This document shows positions 1 through 7,381 of a stretch of 19,019 nucleotides of DNA, one piece after another. The notes beneath the pieces were generated by a model. The model was not told the DNA's origin and ran no database searches. It saw nothing but the letters and a program-made list of their open reading frames with translations. Position numbers and translations under genes: made by a program. The stretch's first letter is position 1. Each line of letters begins with the position of its first letter. Location: contig SLDH01000027.1 of assembly GCA_007125415.1 (NCBI GenBank), forward strand, positions 1 through 19,019, read 5' to 3'. Source of the stretch: Roseovarius sp. Its GTDB lineage: Bacteria; Pseudomonadota; Alphaproteobacteria; Rhodobacterales; Rhodobacteraceae.

Positions 1-343
1 CCACCATGGTCAGCGCGACCGACAGCCACAGCCCGCTCAGCACGATGAAGCCGAGGCGAAGACGCTTGAGCCCGAAGAACACCGGGGTCCACAGTCCGTT
101 CATGGCAATCTGCAACGCCCAAAGCGCCATGGCCACGCCATTGTCGGGGCTGACCGCCGCGCGCGCACCGGCGAAGGCCATGCAGATATAAAGGGTCGTC
201 CAGGTCGCCGGGAAAACCCAGTTCGGCGGGGTCCAGCGCGGCTTGTCGAGATCACGGTACCAGGGCCCCGGCGGGAAAAGGCCGCCCGTTGCACCGGCGC
301 CCATACATGCCAGCAGAAAGATCCCGAAACAGAGCCAGAACAT
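1..343 (-). CDS. tspO: TspO/MBR family tryptophan-rich sensory protein (CrtK), 3' end cut off by the window edge
   Basis: Only the first 114 residues are in the window. The visible part is hydrophobic and rich in Trp and Pro, with the family pattern PPGPWY (24-29), KPRWTPPNWVFP (34-45) and QIAMNGLWTPVFFG (78-91). These are the conserved cores of TM helices 1-3 in TspO proteins, which usually have about 150-160 residues, so some 40 are missing. The family binds porphyrins and heme-related tetrapyrroles in the membrane; in Rhodobacter it acts as an oxygen- and light-linked negative modulator of pigment gene expression. The ATG at 343 follows two in-frame TGA codons directly, so translation cannot start further upstream. 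The gene lies 38 bp behind crtB, the same crtI-crtB-tspO order known from Rhodobacter (where it was called crtK), and is probably transcribed from the crtI promoter. No strong Shine-Dalgarno sequence is visible. Identification is confident; the C-terminus is unseen. Confidence 0.9.
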   Translation of the reverse strand, partial: MFWLCFGIFLLACMGAGATGGLFPPGPWYRDLDKPRWTPPNWVFPATWTTLYICMAFAGARAAVSPDNGVAMALWALQIAMNGLWTPVFFGLKRLRLGFIVLSGLWLSVALTMV

Positions 344-381
344 TCATCACCATGTCTTGCGCCCACTTCGGACCTCGATCC

Positions 382-1401
382 TCAGGGAAAGGCGTCATGC
401 TGCGCGCTGTCACGCGCCTTGAGACTGGCCAATGTCGCATAGAGCGCATCACTCCAGTCGGTCGCAGTTTTTCTGCGATCCGCCGTAGCATCTACCAGAA
501 ACTGCGTTTCAGGCAAGGCGCGCGCATAGATCACCGCGTTTTTCGGCATCAGCACACTGTTTGCCGTGCGAATCCCAGACAGCATGAGCCATCCTAGTTT
601 TTGTGCCTGCGAGGTGTAGGCGCGCTGCGTGATGGAATCATTGCCGTTGCGACGCACCATCCGGCCAATGCCCGCGTAAACATGGCGCGCGGCGAATATC
701 CCGGGGCGGCTGCTGACGGGAAGCCCCTGCAACCCGGCTTCGGCCCGGATATAGAGCGCGTCAGCCTCCCGCAGGAGGCGCGCCACCAACGCGCCGATCT
801 CGGGCGACATGCGCGGATCCGAAAGAAACGCGGCAGGGTCGATCCCGACCTCATCAAGCCAGTCTGTCGGCAGGTAAAGCCGCCCTTCACGCGCATCTTC
901 GCCCACATCGCGGGCGATATTCGTCAGTTGCATCGCAACACCAAGATCACAAGCCCGCGCCAGCGCATGACGATCGCGCACGCGCATGAGCACACACATC
1001 ATCGCACCCACCGCAGAGGCCACTCGCGCGGAGTAGGCGCGAAGCTCGGAGAGCGTTGCATAACGCCGTTCCATCGCGTCCCAGGCGAGACCCTCGAGCA
1101 GGGCCTCGGGAAGGGCGCGCGGCATGGCGAATTCCTCGATGATGGCCGCGAAGGCCCGGTCGGGCGGTGTATCGCGCGGTGTCCCCGCATAGGCAAGGTC
1201 GAGCCGGTTGTGCAGATTGAGCACGGCTTCGGCTTTCTCCATATTCAGATCCACAGCATCATCGGCGAGACGGCAGAAGGCATAGAGCGCCAAAGCAGGC
1301 TCGCGGACCGAGCGCGGCAAAAGCTTCGACGCGGTATAGAACGATCTGGAGCCATGGCGGATCGCTTCGACGCAATGCTCCATATCCGCACGGGCGATCA
1401 T
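382..1401 (-). CDS. crtB: Phytoene synthase
   Basis: This enzyme condenses two geranylgeranyl diphosphates head-to-head to phytoene, the first committed carotenoid step. The 339-residue product has the full squalene/phytoene synthase architecture: a first Asp-rich motif DDAVD at 47-51, and the second signature NIARDVGEDAREGRLYLP at 161-178 with Asp165 and Asp169, which bind the diphosphate through Mg2+. The conserved SRSFYTAS segment (18-25) is also present. Length matches Rhodobacter CrtB. Its ATG overlaps the crtI stop as ATGA (1398-1401), implying translational coupling with crtI and one transcript from the crtI promoter. The protein should be cytosolic and membrane-associated and hand its product to CrtI. 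The function is secure; only the exact N-terminus (an alternative ATG lies at residue 7) is open. Confidence 0.97.
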   Translation of the reverse strand: MIARADMEHCVEAIRHGSRSFYTASKLLPRSVREPALALYAFCRLADDAVDLNMEKAEAVLNLHNRLDLAYAGTPRDTPPDRAFAAIIEEFAMPRALPEALLEGLAWDAMERRYATLSELRAYSARVASAVGAMMCVLMRVRDRHALARACDLGVAMQLTNIARDVGEDAREGRLYLPTDWLDEVGIDPAAFLSDPRMSPEIGALVARLLREADALYIRAEAGLQGLPVSSRPGIFAARHVYAGIGRMVRRNGNDSITQRAYTSQAQKLGWLMLSGIRTANSVLMPKNAVIYARALPETQFLVDATADRRKTATDWSDALYATLASLKARDSAQHDAFP

Positions 1402-2945
1402 GAGGCAGGCTCGGGATCGGGGACAAGCTGGTCCAGCACCTCTGCCCCGGCAATCACCCCGGGCAGACCCGCGCCGGGATGCGTTCCCGCACCAACGAGG
1501 AAGAGCCTCTCGGCCTCCTCGCTGATGTTATGCGGGCGGAACCACGCGCTTTGCAGAATGCGCGGCTCGATGGAAAAGCCCGAGCCGTTGGGGCTGAGAT
1601 AGCGGCTTTCGAAGGTCTCGGGCGTGAAAACCCGCGAGGCGGTGAGATGCTCGCCCAGCCCGGGCATCAGCCGCGCCTCGATCACATCCTGCACCTTCTG
1701 GCGATAGGTCTCTTCGATCTCGGCCCAGTTCACCCCATTGTCATGGCCCAGATGCGGCACGGGGCTAAGCGCATAGAATGTATCATCGCCCTCTGGCGCG
1801 GCACTCGGATCCGTTACCGTGGGGCGGTGGATGTAGAGGCTCATGTCATCGGCAAGCTTGCCCTTGATGAAGATGTCGCGCAGCAACCCTTCATAGCGCG
1901 GCCCCGAGAGGATCGTGTGATGGCCCACGTCGCGCCACATGTCGCGGGTGCCTTTCGTGCCGAAATACCACACGAAAAGCCCCATGGACCAACGGGTCCG
2001 CTTGAGTTTTGCATCGGTCCAGCGTTTGCGCTGGGCGTTGCGTAGGAGGTGTGTGTAGGTATGGCCGGCATCGGCGTTGGAGATGACGATATCCGCCGCC
2101 ACGATCTGACCGTCCTTCATCCGCACGCCGGTTGCACGGCCGTTCTGCAGGATGATCTCGTCCACCTCGGCGCCAAGGCGCACCTGGCCACCCTGTTCCT
2201 CGATGACCCGCACCATTGCGCGGGCGATGGCATCGACGCCGCCCATGGCATAGTGAACGCCGAAGGCCTTCTCCAGATGGCTGACCAGCGCATACATCGA
2301 CGTGACATGCATCGGATCGCCGCCGATGAAGAGCGGATGAAATGAAAGCGCCATGCGCAACCGCTCGTCCCGCACCAGCCGCGCGGCATGGGCAAAGATC
2401 GAGCGATCCGCGCGATACCAGGCGAATTTGGGCAGAACCTTGATCAGTTCCCAAAGCTGGTGCATCGAGCGGCGGCCGAGATTCTCGAAGCCGAACCAGT
2501 AGCGCTGTTCGCTTTGCTTCAGAAAGGCCTTGTATCCTTCCAGATCACCGGGAGAGAGGCGCTCGACCTCGGCGAACATGTCCTCGTCCGAACCATTGGC
2601 GAAGAACTGGCTGCCATCGGGCCAGCGAATTTCGTAATAGGGATCGAGCGGACGCAGATCGACATCATCCTCGAAGCGCCGTCCGCAGGCGGCCCAGAGC
2701 CGCTCGAAAACGTCGGGCACGGTCACGATGGTCGGACCAAGGTCAAAGCGGTGGCCATCCTGCCAGATGCAGGAGCCGCGCCCACCGGGGCCTTCCAACC
2801 TGTCAAGGACAGTCACACGATAGCCGCGCGCGCCCAACCGCATCGCCGAGGCAAGCCCGCCCAGGCCTGCGCCGACAATCACCGCATGAGGGGCGTTTGC
2901 TGGCAGGGCATTCCGATCAAGATCCGAGTCAAGACGCGTAAACAT
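1398..2945 (-). CDS. crtI: Phytoene desaturase (phytoene dehydrogenase)
   Basis: CrtI introduces conjugated double bonds into phytoene using a bound FAD. The 515-residue protein shows the N-terminal dinucleotide-binding fold, VIVGAGLGGLASA at 22-34 (GxGxxG), followed by the acidic end of strand beta-2 and GPGGRG at 52-57. The C-terminus carries the bacterial-type desaturase signature LFLVGAGTHPGAGLPGVIAG. The length fits Rhodobacter CrtI (about 520). With crtA next door, a three-step enzyme making neurosporene for the spheroidene pathway is likely, but the number of desaturation steps cannot be read from sequence. The start is ATG 2945 with a weak ribosome binding site; a perfect PpsR-type operator ends only 16 bp upstream (2962-2979). 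It is first in the leftward operon crtI-crtB-tspO and overlaps crtB by 4 bp. Confidence 0.97.
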   Translation of the reverse strand: MFTRLDSDLDRNALPANAPHAVIVGAGLGGLASAMRLGARGYRVTVLDRLEGPGGRGSCIWQDGHRFDLGPTIVTVPDVFERLWAACGRRFEDDVDLRPLDPYYEIRWPDGSQFFANGSDEDMFAEVERLSPGDLEGYKAFLKQSEQRYWFGFENLGRRSMHQLWELIKVLPKFAWYRADRSIFAHAARLVRDERLRMALSFHPLFIGGDPMHVTSMYALVSHLEKAFGVHYAMGGVDAIARAMVRVIEEQGGQVRLGAEVDEIILQNGRATGVRMKDGQIVAADIVISNADAGHTYTHLLRNAQRKRWTDAKLKRTRWSMGLFVWYFGTKGTRDMWRDVGHHTILSGPRYEGLLRDIFIKGKLADDMSLYIHRPTVTDPSAAPEGDDTFYALSPVPHLGHDNGVNWAEIEETYRQKVQDVIEARLMPGLGEHLTASRVFTPETFESRYLSPNGSGFSIEPRILQSAWFRPHNISEEAERLFLVGAGTHPGAGLPGVIAGAEVLDQLVPDPEPAS

Positions 2946-2961
2946 AACGCCAGCTTACACG

Positions 2962-2979
2962 TGTCTAGTTTAGTTGACA
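2962..2979. promoter_or_regulatory. PpsR/CrtJ-type operator, crtI-proximal copy
   Basis: The sequence TGTCTAGTTTAGTTGACA is a perfect match to the palindromic consensus TGT-N12-ACA, and to its longer form TGTC-N10-GACA, bound by the aerobic repressor PpsR (CrtJ). It lies in the divergent crtI/crtA promoter region, 17 bp from the crtI start codon. Its right arm contains TTGACA (2974-2979), which could double as a -35 element read towards crtA, so that repressor and RNA polymerase would compete. In Rhodobacter the crtI-crtA intergenic region is a known PpsR target; binding here is inferred from the match. Confidence 0.85.
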
Positions 2980-3017
2980 ATCTGGGAATACATCCTCTTT
3001 TCAGCCTGTTCAAAACG

Positions 3018-3035
3018 TGTCAAACTTGATTGACA
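3018..3035. promoter_or_regulatory. PpsR/CrtJ-type operator, crtA-proximal copy
   Basis: The sequence TGTCAAACTTGATTGACA is a second perfect TGTC-N10-GACA operator. It lies 56 bp (centre to centre) from the first site, a layout suited to cooperative binding or looping by the tetrameric repressor. Its left arm, read on the minus strand, is TTGACA (3023-3018) and could be the -35 element for crtI. Its right arm overlaps the TTG at 3030 that is the first canonical start codon available to crtA, which argues that crtA translation begins further downstream. Confidence 0.85.
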
Positions 3036-3764
3036 CTTCTTCAAGGGACGCAGGCCATCCAAACCGTCAGCCTCAGCTTTTTTCGATATTCCAGTGGGAT
3101 AGACCGGGCAATCGCCTTTGCCAATATGGGTCTCGCCCGCCGTCACATGCGCCACACGAAAGGGCTGAGCTTCTGGAAGCTGTGTGGATCAGGCACCGGG
3201 CAAGGCTTTACACCGGTGCCCAATACCGGCGTCTATGCGATCCTGGGCGTCTGGGACGACCTTGTCACCGCACGGCGCCAGATTGTCGAAGCCAAGGGAT
3301 ATCAGTCCTTTCAGAGGGCCGCTTGTGAATGCTGGACGGTATTTCTTGCCCCCATCTCGGCGCGCGGCACATGGTCGGGCGTGGCCCCTTTCCACGTGCA
3401 GAAGAACACGCAACAGGGCCCCATCGCCGCGCTGACCCGCGCAACCGTACGCCCCTCCAAGGCCCTGCGATTCTGGAAGCGCGTACCGGATATCAGCAGC
3501 GTCATCGGCGCAGACAGCAATGTCGCCTTCAAGATCGGCATCGGCGAGGTCCCCCTGATGCAACAGGTCACTTTTTCCATATGGCCCGACAGTGAGAGCA
3601 TGGCCGCGTTCGCGCGCCGGGACGGGCCCCATGCGCGCGCCATCCGCGCTGTCCGCGAAGGCGACTGGTTTCGCGAAGAGCTTTATGCCCGCTTCCATGT
3701 CTTGGCGGATGATGGCACATGGCATGGTGAAAAGCCCCTGAAGACACTGGAGTTTGCAGCATGA
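3030..3764 (+). CDS. crtA: Spheroidene monooxygenase (start codon uncertain; 5' limit given is the first canonical in-frame start)
   Basis: CrtA adds the keto group that turns spheroidene into spheroidenone (and related acyclic carotenoids into keto forms) under oxygen. The protein matches the family throughout: VSLSFFRY near the N-terminus, FWKLCGSGTGQGFTP.PNTGVYA around residues 48-70, WTVFLAPISARGTWSG, and a C-terminal VTFSIWPDSESMAAFARRDGPHA block. An in-frame stop (TGA 3027-3029) sits just before TTG 3030, which lacks a ribosome binding site and lies inside an operator. A good Shine-Dalgarno, AAGGGA at 3043-3048, is 8 nt upstream of an in-frame ATC at 3057, exactly where family members begin (Met-Gln-x-Val-x-Leu-Ser-Phe-Phe-Arg, from memory). 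The next ATG, 3126, would remove conserved sequence. Its stop overlaps bchI as ATGA, so crtA heads the crtA-bchI-bchD-bchO operon. Confidence 0.93.
   Translation: MTLLQGTQAIQTVSLSFFRYSSGIDRAIAFANMGLARRHMRHTKGLSFWKLCGSGTGQGFTPVPNTGVYAILGVWDDLVTARRQIVEAKGYQSFQRAACECWTVFLAPISARGTWSGVAPFHVQKNTQQGPIAALTRATVRPSKALRFWKRVPDISSVIGADSNVAFKIGIGEVPLMQQVTFSIWPDSESMAAFARRDGPHARAIRAVREGDWFREELYARFHVLADDGTWHGEKPLKTLEFAA
3043..3048 (+). promoter_or_regulatory. Shine-Dalgarno sequence of crtA pointing at an ATC codon
   Basis: AAGGGA lies 8 nt before ATC 3057-3059, the ideal distance for initiation. No canonical start codon follows within the useful range, which suggests ATC initiation, or an ATG changed to ATC by mutation or sequencing error. 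Confidence 0.55.
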
Positions 3765-4765
3765 GTGCCAGCTTTCCCTTTTCGGCCATCGTCGGGCAAG
3801 AGCAGATGAAGCTCGCCATGATCCTGACCGCGATTGACCCCGGTCTGGGTGGCGTTCTGGTGTTCGGAGATCGCGGCACCGGCAAATCCACCGCCGTGCG
3901 TGCGCTGGCCGCGCTGTTGCCGCCCATCCGCGCCGTGGAGGGCTGCCCGGTCAATTCAGCTTCAAAAAGGGACTGCCCCGACTGGGCTAATATCAGCTCC
4001 GCGAAACTCACCTCCCGCCCCACGCCGGTGGTTGATCTGCCGCTCGGCGTGACCGAAGACAGGGTGACAGGCGCGCTTGATATCGAGCGGGCGCTCACGC
4101 AGGGTGAGAAGGTGTTCGAGCCGGGCCTCCTGGCACAGGCCAACCGGGGATATCTCTATATCGATGAGGTGAATCTTCTGGAAGATCACATCGTCGATTT
4201 ACTGCTCGATGTGGCCCAATCGGGCATCAACGCGGTCGAGCGCGAGGGCCTCTCCATCCGCCATGCGGCGCGGTTTGTTCTGGTCGGGTCGGGCAATCCC
4301 GAGGAAGGCGAATTGCGCCCGCAACTGCTCGATCGATTCGGCCTGTCGGTAGAGGTGCGGTCACCTGACAATGTGGACGAGCGGATCGAGGTCATTCGCC
4401 GCCGCGCAGAGTTCGAACGCGATACCCGCGCCTTCATGAAGGTCTGGAAGGCAGAAGATATGAAAATCCGCAAATCCATCCTTGCCGCGCGCCGCGCCCT
4501 GGGCAAGACCGATGCGCCCGAGGAGACGCTGCGCCTCTGCGCGGAGTTGAGCCTCGGCCTCGGCGCGGATGGGCTGCGCGGGGAGTTGACGCTGCTGCGC
4601 GCCGCCCGCGCGCTGGCCGCGTACCAAGGCGACAGCGCCGTGACACGTGATCATCTGCGTCAGATCGCACCCATGGCGATGAGCCACCGGTTGCGGCGCG
4701 ACCCGCTGGATGAGGCCGGGTCCGTCACCCGCGTGATCCGTGCCGCAGAAGATATCCTGGCATGA
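3761..4765 (+). CDS. bchI: Magnesium chelatase ATPase subunit I
   Basis: BchI is the AAA+ ATPase of the magnesium chelatase (BchH-BchI-BchD), which inserts Mg2+ into protoporphyrin IX at the entry to bacteriochlorophyll synthesis. The 334-residue protein has Walker A GDRGTGKST at 36-44, Walker B YLYIDE at 131-136, the GSGNPEEGELRPQLLDRFG stretch at 176-194 (sensor 1 and arginine finger region), and the C-terminal helical lid. Length equals typical Rhodobacter BchI. The ATG overlaps the end of crtA (ATGA 3761-3764) and the stop overlaps bchD (ATGA 4762-4765), so stoichiometric, coupled translation of the two subunits is likely. Transcription should follow crtA and therefore PpsR control. BchH is not in the window. 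Confidence 0.97.
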   Translation: MSASFPFSAIVGQEQMKLAMILTAIDPGLGGVLVFGDRGTGKSTAVRALAALLPPIRAVEGCPVNSASKRDCPDWANISSAKLTSRPTPVVDLPLGVTEDRVTGALDIERALTQGEKVFEPGLLAQANRGYLYIDEVNLLEDHIVDLLLDVAQSGINAVEREGLSIRHAARFVLVGSGNPEEGELRPQLLDRFGLSVEVRSPDNVDERIEVIRRRAEFERDTRAFMKVWKAEDMKIRKSILAARRALGKTDAPEETLRLCAELSLGLGADGLRGELTLLRAARALAAYQGDSAVTRDHLRQIAPMAMSHRLRRDPLDEAGSVTRVIRAAEDILA

Positions 4766-6447
4766 GAGCGCCCGTCACCCAGTGGGATCTCGCCTTGCGT
4801 GCGCTGACGGCTGTGGCGATTGACCCCGGTGGCCTGAAGGGAATGATCCTGCGCGCGCGGGCAGGCCCCGTGCGACAGGCGTTCGAGGCAGAGCTCTCGT
4901 CCCTGCCCAAGCCGCGGCATCGCATCCACCCGGGGCTGAGCGATATGCAGCTTTACGGCGGGCTTGACATATCGGCATCACTCGCGGCTCAGAAGCTCGT
5001 TCGCGAGGCGGGGCTTGCCGATGCGCCGGCCAGCCTGATCATGCCCATGGCCGAACGGACTCAACCCGGCCTCGCTGCAAAGCTGGCTCAGATGCTCGAT
5101 GCGGATCGGGGCCATGCGTTGATCCTTCTGGACGAGGGTGCGGACCCGGATGAGACGGTGCCTGCATCACTGCGCGAGCGTCTGGCCTTCGGGATCGAAC
5201 TGGAGGGGCTGTCACACAAGGACTGCGCGAACCGCCTGCCCGATGCCGCGGTGCTCGATGCCGCGCGAGCACGCCTGGCACTTGTGCGCCCCGCGCCAGA
5301 GCAGGCCGCACAACTCGCCGCGATTGCCGCGCATTTCGGGATCAGCAGCTTGCGCGCCCCTCTGCTGGCGCTGCGTGCCGCCTGTGTCTTCGCCGCGCTT
5401 GCCGGCCGCCAGACCCCCGTGGAAGAGGATATCACGGAAGCCGCTGAACTGGTCTATGCCTCACGCGCCACACGGCTGCCCGAGCCCGCACCCCCGCCCG
5501 ACGAGGACCCCAGGCAGGAAGAACAGCCCGAGCCCGAGGATCAAGGCGCTGATGACAGCGCCCCCCGGGAGGGGGTGCTGGAGGATCGGATCATTGAAGC
5601 CATCGCCGCACAGCTTCCGCCGGATTTTCTGGAACGCACCGTGCAGAAGGCCTCACGCAGCGGCAACTTCCGGGGCAGCGGCGCTGGCGCGCGGCGCAAG
5701 GGCAACCGCCGCGGGCGACCCTTGCCCTCCCGCCCCGGTCGGCTGGATGGCACCACCCGAATCGACATCATCGCCACCCTGCGCAGTGCGGCACCGTTTC
5801 AACGGTTGCGCCAGCGAAACAGGAAATGTGCACCGCGCATCATCCTCTATCCTTCGGACATACGGCTGCGTAGGTTCGAAGACAAGTCCGATCGCTTGCT
5901 GATCTTCACCGTGGATGCGTCGGGTTCGTCTGCGATGGCCCGGATGGCAGAGGCGAAGGGCGCTGTGGAACTGATGCTTGCGCAAGCCTATGCCAAACGT
6001 GATCAGGTGGCGCTGGTCGCGTTTCGAGGAAGCGGCGCGGATGTGCTTTTGCCGCCCACACGGTCGCTGGTGCAGGCCAAGCGCCGTCTGGCCGAATTGC
6101 CGGGCGGGGGCGGCACCCCGCTGGCGGCAGGCCTTCTGGGGGCGGCCGGGATGGCGGAGCTTGGTCGCGCGCATGGTCTGTCGCCTGCGCTGATCGTCCT
6201 GACCGATGGGCGCGCGAATATCGGCCTTTCGGGTGAACCGGGCCGCACTCAGGCCGCTGCAGATGCGCAACTTACAGCGCAGCAACTCAGCCGCCTCGGC
6301 CTGCCGGGCGTGGTGATCGATACTGCCGCGCGCCCCGGAAAGGACGGCGCGGCATTGGCCGCCTGGCTGGGCTCCACCTACCTTGCCCTGCCTCGCGCCG
6401 ACGCGCAGAAGATCAGCGCGGCCGCAGATGCGGCCCTCGGAGAGTGA
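4762..6447 (+). CDS. bchD: Magnesium chelatase subunit D
   Basis: BchD is the platform subunit that forms a double ring with BchI and links it to BchH. The 561 residues fall into three parts: an AAA-like N-terminal domain (about 1-235) without a functional Walker A, as usual for BchD; an acidic and proline-rich linker (about 238-270, rich in Glu, Asp and Pro) followed by a basic Arg/Gly/Lys stretch (about 298-328); and a C-terminal von Willebrand factor A domain with a complete MIDAS, DASGS at 385-389, GGGTPL at 449-454 and TDG at 481-483. The alternating acidic and basic linkers are typical of the family and probably mediate contacts with partners. It is translationally coupled to bchI by a 4-bp overlap, and its 3' end carries the ribosome binding site of bchO. 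Confidence 0.97.
   Translation: MRAPVTQWDLALRALTAVAIDPGGLKGMILRARAGPVRQAFEAELSSLPKPRHRIHPGLSDMQLYGGLDISASLAAQKLVREAGLADAPASLIMPMAERTQPGLAAKLAQMLDADRGHALILLDEGADPDETVPASLRERLAFGIELEGLSHKDCANRLPDAAVLDAARARLALVRPAPEQAAQLAAIAAHFGISSLRAPLLALRAACVFAALAGRQTPVEEDITEAAELVYASRATRLPEPAPPPDEDPRQEEQPEPEDQGADDSAPREGVLEDRIIEAIAAQLPPDFLERTVQKASRSGNFRGSGAGARRKGNRRGRPLPSRPGRLDGTTRIDIIATLRSAAPFQRLRQRNRKCAPRIILYPSDIRLRRFEDKSDRLLIFTVDASGSSAMARMAEAKGAVELMLAQAYAKRDQVALVAFRGSGADVLLPPTRSLVQAKRRLAELPGGGGTPLAAGLLGAAGMAELGRAHGLSPALIVLTDGRANIGLSGEPGRTQAAADAQLTAQQLSRLGLPGVVIDTAARPGKDGAALAAWLGSTYLALPRADAQKISAAADAALGE
6439..6444 (+). promoter_or_regulatory. Shine-Dalgarno sequence that decides the bchO start
   Basis: GGAGAG at the very end of bchD lies 7 nt upstream of GTG 6452. 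The in-frame ATG at 6428 has no comparable site, so the GTG is preferred. Confidence 0.6.
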
Positions 6448-6451
6448 ACGG

Positions 6452-7321
6452 GTGGACTGGAACCGCGACCTCGCGACCTGGCCACTGAGCCGGTATTCGC
6501 GCCGCGTGCTCCACCGCCCGCATCAGTGGCATGTGCAGGAAACCGGAAGTGGTGAGACACTTCTGCTGCTGCACGGCGCGGGGGGCAGCACGCATAGCTG
6601 GCGTGATCTTATCCCGCTCCTTGCACCGCATTATCATGTCGTGGCGATCGATCTGCCCGGACAGGGCTTTACCCGGCTGGGCAGCCGCGGGCGTTGTGGC
6701 CTCAACTTCATGACCGATGACATCCTGGCGCTTTGCGATACTCAAAACTGGCAGATCCGGGCGGTAATCGGCCATTCGGCCAGCGCGGCCATCGCGCTCA
6801 GCATGGCAGAGAAGCGGGCCGGTAAAGGCGGCTCGACACCCGACATCATCACCATCAACGCGGCCCTCGGGCGGTTCGAGGGAATGGCAAGCTGGCTCTT
6901 TCCGCTTCTGGCCAAGGTTCTGGCGCTCAATCCCCTGACTGCACCGGTCTTTTCGATGGGGCGGAATCACTATGGGCGAGCCGAGCGCCTCATTCAGAGC
7001 ACCGGATCCCAATTGGATGAAACGGGGCTTGGCTATTATGCGCGGCTGATCGCCGATCGTGCCCATGTGGACGGCACGCTTCAGATGATGTCACAATGGA
7101 ACACCGATGCGCTCAATCGCCGGTTCGAGACGATCACGGCGCGCGCGCTTCTCATTACCGGTGCGAATGATGGCGCTGTCGCCCCGCGCATCTCCGCCGA
7201 AGCCGCCACGCGCCTGCCGAATGCCCGCCACCTCGATCTGGCAGGGCTGGGTCATCTCGCTCATGAGGAAGATCCGGCCCGATGTGCAGATATTGTCCTG
7301 TCATGGCTGGACAGCGCATGA
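6452..7321 (+). CDS. bchO: BchO, alpha/beta-fold hydrolase associated with magnesium chelatase
   Basis: With the GTG start the product has 289 residues beginning Met-Asp-Trp, which fits BchO proteins. It is an alpha/beta hydrolase: oxyanion motif HGAGGS at 41-46, nucleophile elbow GHSAS with Ser109, a late Asp in LITGANDGAV, and the terminal His in GHLAHEE, so the catalytic triad looks intact. BchO is always found with bchI-bchD in purple bacteria and is described as a putative magnesium-chelatase accessory protein; its substrate and reaction are not established. The start follows the bchD stop by 4 nt with GGAGAG in front. An upstream ATG at 6428 (20-nt overlap with bchD) is the alternative and would add 8 residues. 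It closes the photosynthesis operon; no obvious terminator follows. Confidence 0.92.
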   Translation: MDWNRDLATWPLSRYSRRVLHRPHQWHVQETGSGETLLLLHGAGGSTHSWRDLIPLLAPHYHVVAIDLPGQGFTRLGSRGRCGLNFMTDDILALCDTQNWQIRAVIGHSASAAIALSMAEKRAGKGGSTPDIITINAALGRFEGMASWLFPLLAKVLALNPLTAPVFSMGRNHYGRAERLIQSTGSQLDETGLGYYARLIADRAHVDGTLQMMSQWNTDALNRRFETITARALLITGANDGAVAPRISAEAATRLPNARHLDLAGLGHLAHEEDPARCADIVLSWLDSA

Positions 7322-7381
7322 CAGCGTGATACCAAGTCAACGCCCTGCCACTCCCGGTCGGCGCATCCGGAGGCAACTTGC

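Noticed and set aside
601..1602. Plus-strand open frame of 333 codons opposite crtB and the end of crtI
   Set aside because: It spans two well-identified genes in antisense and has a His/Arg-rich composition without motifs.
5138..5902. Plus-strand open frame of 254 codons inside bchD
   Set aside because: It is out of frame with a complete bchD bearing the MIDAS motif; its Cys/Pro/Arg/Ser-rich product is typical of frame-shifted GC-rich coding sequence.
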